From NCBI GenBank assembly GCA_003151435.1, contig PLXP01000134.1, forward strand, positions 6,048 to 46,632: a stretch of 40,585 bases of DNA. The letters run 5' to 3'. Numbering within the stretch: the first letter of the stretch is position 1; each line of letters begins with the position of its first letter. The translations under genes and the position numbers were made by a program. Below are positions 39,841-40,585 of this stretch, one piece after another. This DNA comes from Acidobacteriaceae bacterium. Its GTDB lineage: Bacteria; Acidobacteriota; Terriglobia; Terriglobales; Acidobacteriaceae. The notes under the pieces are model-generated. The model saw nothing but the letters and a program-made list of their open reading frames with translations, did no database searches and was not told the origin of the DNA.

Positions 39841-40455
39841 TTACCGGTGACCACCGCCACCGTGAGAGCCGCCGCCACCACCACCGTGGAAGCCGCCACC
39901 ACCGCCGCCATGGAATCCGCCGCCGCCGCCGGCACTCACCCGGCCGCCACCGTATCCGCCGCCTACGCGCCCGCCGTAGCCGCCACCGACCCGGCCACCG
40001 CCGTAGCCACCAGCTACCCGGCCACCACCGTATCCGCCGCCGTTATATCCACGTGCCACACCGCCATAGTTGCGATATCCGCCGCCACCGTACCCAGAGC
40101 GAACCCCGCCGCCGTAGCCACCGCGATTGCCGTATCCGCCACGATTTCCGTACCCGTATCCGCCACGGCCATAGCCGCCGCGACCCCAGCCCCGACCCCA
40201 GCCGCCGCCGTACCACGGTCCCGCGCCGATAAATACGCCGCCCATAAACCAATCCGGGCCGTAAAAGCCATAGGGCGCACAGTCATACGGGGAATAGCTG
40301 TAGTAGCCCCACTGGCACACCGGGGGACCATATCCCATGGGAGCATCCACGATCGCTGGCCCAATGCCAACTCCCACTGCAACCTGGGCGTTCGCCTTCA
40401 TCGCGAACGGCACCGCCAGAAGCATCGCTAATAGAACCAGGCGCGTAATCCGCAT
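39841..40455 (-). CDS. Secreted glycine/tyrosine-rich repeat protein
   Basis: The protein has 204 residues from the ATG at 40455, which has AGGAGG 5 nt upstream; longer in-frame starts lack this. Residues 1-24 form a signal peptide (RLVLLAMLLAVPFAMKANAQ). Residues 25-75 are an aromatic, Pro-rich region with GPPVCQWGYYSYSPYDCAPYGFYGPDW, containing two Cys and the 'YYxYxPYxCAPYG' pattern common in secreted acidobacterial proteins. The rest (about 80-204) is low-complexity: GRGGYG, GYGNRG, GGYGGGRV repeats, then three GGGGGxHG units and a final GGGGHR. It may form flexible or gel-like surface material; the histidines could bind metal. Function is unknown. Confidence 0.8.
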   Translation of the reverse strand: MRITRLVLLAMLLAVPFAMKANAQVAVGVGIGPAIVDAPMGYGPPVCQWGYYSYSPYDCAPYGFYGPDWFMGGVFIGAGPWYGGGWGRGWGRGGYGRGGYGYGNRGGYGNRGGYGGGVRSGYGGGGYRNYGGVARGYNGGGYGGGRVAGGYGGGRVGGGYGGRVGGGYGGGRVSAGGGGGFHGGGGGGFHGGGGGGSHGGGGHR

Positions 40456-40585
40456 GACATCCTCCTCGTGCTGCCTCGTCCTGCATCTTCTGGACTTGGG
40501 TTCCGGAGGACTGCCCTCCGAACTCAGCACATGCCGGCCTGGAGTTTTGCTCTCCATTCCGGCTTCCACTCATTAGAACAACAAC

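Noticed and set aside
39583..40431. Plus-strand frame rich in Ala, Thr and Val opposite the glycine-rich gene
   Set aside because: It is the antisense of Gly/Tyr repeats, whereas the minus strand has a signal peptide and strong ribosome binding site.

Overview
The window is GC-rich bacterial chromosome. Gene content points to Acidobacteriota, probably the Terriglobales/Acidobacteriaceae group. The signs are large secreted carboxypeptidase-regulatory-like proteins, a PASTA-tailed division penicillin-binding protein, many GTG/TTG starts with 4-bp gene overlaps, and CcoO-like cytochromes in fused form. This assignment is inference from gene families; no rRNA or tRNA gene is visible.

Region 1 (1-13710) is a mixed block. 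It holds two overlapping secreted beta-sandwich proteins (the first cut by the window edge), a KimA-type potassium transporter, and a divergent secreted GH2 glycosidase with two discoidin-like modules. These are followed by a GAF/PAS histidine kinase, a secreted DUF4440-like protein, a small membrane protein, and an OmpR/CusS-type two-component pair.

Region 2 (14140-21106) is the most unusual part. Seven tightly packed genes run in one direction: a trans-polyprenyl diphosphate synthase, a MacB-like ABC permease and its ATPase, a CcoN-like haem-copper-oxidase subunit with incomplete metal-ligand motifs, a small membrane protein, an MFS-like membrane domain fused to a CcoO-like and a second cytochrome c domain, and a secreted YceI lipocalin-like (polyisoprenoid-binding family) protein. 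The genes overlap or nearly touch, so they are probably co-expressed. The set suggests an undescribed envelope system linking isoprenoid production, handling or export to electron transfer. A 1-deoxyxylulose-5-phosphate synthase gene (dxs, isoprenoid precursor supply) follows after a strong hairpin.

Region 3 (23385-26162) holds a secreted amidohydrolase-fold protein that lacks key metal ligands, an array of 7-bp repeats, an SRPBCC protein and a DUF2127 membrane protein.

Region 4 (26163-39816) is the dcw cell-wall and division cluster: mraZ, rsmH, ftsL, ftsI, murE, murF, a subclass B3 metallo-beta-lactamase, mraY, murD, ftsW, murG. A good promoter with three 10-bp-spaced GTGGAG-like boxes, a probable MraZ operator, precedes it. 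A second heptamer-repeat array forms a long inverted repeat between rsmH and ftsL. The metallo-beta-lactamase gene overlaps murF by 4 bp. The cluster ends in a terminator directly after murG, so murC, ftsQ, ftsA and ftsZ are not in this stretch. A convergent gene for a secreted glycine-rich protein closes the window.
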